NCBI RefSeq assembly: GCF_041821065.1
Contig: NZ_JBGUAX010000004.1
Location: forward strand, 186,001-250,000
Source of the DNA: Egicoccus sp. AB-alg2
Lineage (GTDB): Bacteria > Actinomycetota > Nitriliruptoria > Nitriliruptorales > Nitriliruptoraceae
Direction: 5' to 3'
DNA length: 64,000 nucleotides
The notes under the pieces are model-generated. The model did no database searches. It was not told where the DNA came from and saw only the letters and a program-made list of their open reading frames with translations. Positions 62,494-64,000 of this stretch are shown here, in pieces. The first letter of the stretch is position 1; each line of letters opens with the position of its first letter. Both the position numbers and the translations under genes were made by a program.

Positions 62494-63378
62494 TCACTGT
62501 GCTCCGCCGGCGCCCGTCGCGACCTGGCCGTTCACCCGCCCGCCGCCCACCACCTCGGCGAGCAGCTCGAGCTGCTCGATGCCGGGCACGGTGGGGAACA
62601 GGATCAGGTGGTCGCAACCGGCGTCCTCGTAGGCCTGCAGGTACTCGCGCACGTCCAGGGCGCTCGTGAGCAGCCCGTCGGCGATTCGTGGGGCGAAGGC
62701 GCCGGTGAACGCGTAGTAGTCCAGGAGGTACTCGCGACCCCGGTGCTCGGCGTCGCCCAGGGCGAAGTACGCCATCGACCAGATCTCCGGCCGGCCCAGG
62801 CGGCCCGCGTCGGCCCACGCCGCCCGCATCTCCGCGACGTCGCGGGCGAAGACGCGGGCGGGGCTGCCGCCGTGGATCCAGCCGTCGGCGAGCTGCGCCG
62901 CGCGCGCGTACGACGGCCCCGAACCGCCCCCGACCAGCAGTCGCGGGCTGGGCGTCGGCCCGGCGGCGTTGATCGCCCCTTCCTCGAGGAGCGTGCGGAT
63001 GGTCGCCAGCTGCTCGGTCAAGCGGTCCCCACGCGTGCCGCGGCCGAACTCCGAGCGCTCGTAGTCCTCGCCGCGGGCACCGATGGCGGCACCGACCGTC
63101 AGCCGGCCGGGCGCCAGCGCGTACAGCGAGGCCAGTTGCTTCGTCAGCGTGCTCGTCTCGCGCAGCGGCGAGATGAGGATGCTGGTGACCAGTTCGATGC
63201 GTCGTGTCACCGCCGCGGCGGCGCTGAGCGAGACCAGGGGCTCGAAGCTCTGGTAGACGATCCGGTCGAGGACGCCGAGGCTGGCGAACGGGCCGGCGTC
63301 GGCGCGGCGCGCCCAGTCGACGAGCAGGTCGCCGCTCGTGCCGGGCAGCGTGTTGGGCATCCCGATCCCGACCTGCAT
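62494..63378 (-). CDS. LLM-class (luciferase-like) flavin-dependent oxidoreductase
   Basis: This 294-residue TIM-barrel flavoenzyme begins VGIGMPNTLPG, and includes RRIELVTSILISPLRETSTL, and RLTVGAAIGARGEDY. It uses reduced FMN or F420, which the sequence alone does not settle. It might be a second reductase or monooxygenase for ring intermediates made from the aryl-CoA. ATG 63378 overlaps the OYE stop as ATGA, and the gene is 61 bases before the ligase. Confidence 0.85.
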   Translation of the reverse strand: MQVGIGMPNTLPGTSGDLLVDWARRADAGPFASLGVLDRIVYQSFEPLVSLSAAAAVTRRIELVTSILISPLRETSTLTKQLASLYALAPGRLTVGAAIGARGEDYERSEFGRGTRGDRLTEQLATIRTLLEEGAINAAGPTPSPRLLVGGGSGPSYARAAQLADGWIHGGSPARVFARDVAEMRAAWADAGRLGRPEIWSMAYFALGDAEHRGREYLLDYYAFTGAFAPRIADGLLTSALDVREYLQAYEDAGCDHLILFPTVPGIEQLELLAEVVGGGRVNGQVATGAGGAQ

Positions 63379-64000
63379 CACTCGCTCCTCGTGTCGTCGG
63401 CCAACCACTTCGGGGTCGCCACGAACGGCAGCCCCAGGACGCACAGGTCCGCCGCGCCCGACATCAGGACGTGGTTCACGTCCGCCAGCGTCGGCAGGTT
63501 GCCGGACGTCAGGACCGGCCCGCCGGCCTCGTTGCGGACGAGATCGCTCCACGGCGTGTTGAAGCCCGTCGTGAACTCGGCGCGTCCGGTCGGCGTGGTC
63601 TGCCCGGCGACGACGTGGAGCAGGTCGGCGCCCGCGTCGCGGAACCGGCGGGCGATCTCCAGGGCCTCGTCCTCGGGCAGGCCGCCGCGCCGGAGGTCGC
63701 TGGCCGAGAAGCACACGGACAGCAGTCGGTCGTCGGGCCACGCCTCACGGACGGCGTGGAGCACCTCGAGCGGGAAGCGCAGGCGGTTGGCCAGCGGTCC
63801 GCCGTGGTCGTCGTCGCGGCGGTTCGTCAGCGGTGACAGGAACGATCCGAGCAGGTAGCCGTGGCCGGCATGGACCTCGAGCGCGTCGAAGCCGGCCGCG
63901 ACGGCACGGCGGGTCGCGGCGACGTAGGCCTCACGGACGCGGTCCATCCCCGTGCGGTCGAGTGCGGACGCCGGCGGGCTCGCGACGGTGTAGCGGCCTG
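63378..64000 (-). CDS. Old Yellow Enzyme-type reductase, 5' part outside the window
   Basis: The minus-strand frame is open to the edge at 64000, giving about 206 C-terminal residues. MDRVREAYVAATRRAVAAGF, LEVHAGHGYLLGSFLSPLTN, and VLTSGNLPTLADVNHVLMSG are the NADH:flavin oxidoreductase (OYE) core, with the His pair of EVHAGH in the active site. The wording VVAGQTTPTGRAEF resembles the reductase half of 2-aminobenzoyl-CoA monooxygenase/reductase. Whether an FAD monooxygenase domain precedes it cannot be seen. It is the first visible gene of the operon. Confidence 0.85.
   Translation of the reverse strand, partial: GRYTVASPPASALDRTGMDRVREAYVAATRRAVAAGFDALEVHAGHGYLLGSFLSPLTNRRDDDHGGPLANRLRFPLEVLHAVREAWPDDRLLSVCFSASDLRRGGLPEDEALEIARRFRDAGADLLHVVAGQTTPTGRAEFTTGFNTPWSDLVRNEAGGPVLTSGNLPTLADVNHVLMSGAADLCVLGLPFVATPKWLADDTRSE

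Overview
The window is very GC-rich (roughly 70% by eye), gene-dense, and full of GTG starts and 4-base ATGA/GTGA gene overlaps. With the IclR, TetR and PaaX-family regulators, the pca gene types and the lipoprotein solute-binding proteins, this points to a soil or marine actinobacterium. A deep-branching class such as Nitriliruptoria is possible, but I cannot fix the lineage from this window. There are no rRNA or tRNA genes, no CRISPR array and no intact insertion sequence. Nearly everything is aromatic-acid uptake and breakdown, so I read the window as a catabolic island.

Layout. (1) 1-14.8 kb: the tail of an amidohydrolase; a binding-protein ABC importer with a PaaX regulator and a class III CoA-transferase between its parts; two related cytochrome P450s around an MFS exporter/importer, a fused cysteine-poor 2-hydroxyacyl-CoA dehydratase homologue and a secreted alpha/beta hydrolase. 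(2) 14.8-24.2 kb: divergent iclR-pobA and pcaCHGIJBDF, a complete 4-hydroxybenzoate to protocatechuate to acetyl-CoA plus succinyl-CoA route, with two GTTC-N7-GAAC IclR-type operators between them, then a universal stress protein. (3) 24.3-31.5 kb: a TRAP transporter (dctPQM) followed by SDR dehydrogenase, MaoC hydratase, amidohydrolase and acyl-CoA ligase. This set fits side-chain shortening of hydroxycinnamates to hydroxybenzoates, which would feed pobA/pca next door. (4) 31.5-38.4 kb: a looser region with a MerR-VOC fusion, a 27-codon gene remnant, a hypothetical protein, a second PaaX, a large secreted DUF6351-type protein and a GNAT acetyltransferase. (5) 38.4-45.9 kb: a compact operon for a divergent PaaABCD-type diiron acyl-CoA epoxidase with PaaD split into two genes, plus isomerase, hydrolase, hydratase, aldehyde dehydrogenase and TetR. 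Four copies of a CTGACTNNNNGGTCAG operator lie at its two outer promoters. (6) 46-51.9 kb: a third PaaX, an FAD monooxygenase of the salicylyl-CoA/2-aminobenzoyl-CoA hydroxylase type, an NDP-forming acyl-CoA synthetase and a BenE-type benzoate transporter. (7) 51.9-58.4 kb: a branched-chain-amino-acid-type ABC importer (with a LivG-LivF fusion) ending in a DhbE/salicylate-type ligase. (8) 58.4-64 kb, minus strand: an Old Yellow Enzyme domain cut by the window edge, an LLM flavoenzyme, a 2-aminobenzoate-CoA-ligase-like protein, a cyclase/isatin-hydrolase-family protein and a thiamine-diphosphate enzyme.

How it fits together. Several importers (Fbp-type ABC, TRAP, Liv-type ABC, BenE, MFS) would bring in aromatic acids. 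Two logics then appear: hydroxylation and ortho ring cleavage through protocatechuate, and CoA-thioester aerobic routes (epoxidation, or FAD hydroxylation plus OYE reduction). The least familiar parts are the PaaABCD-like complex with split PaaD and no PaaE in the window, the isatin/anthranilate-like operon at the right edge, and the P450/cysteine-poor dehydratase island at the left. Substrate assignments for these are inference.
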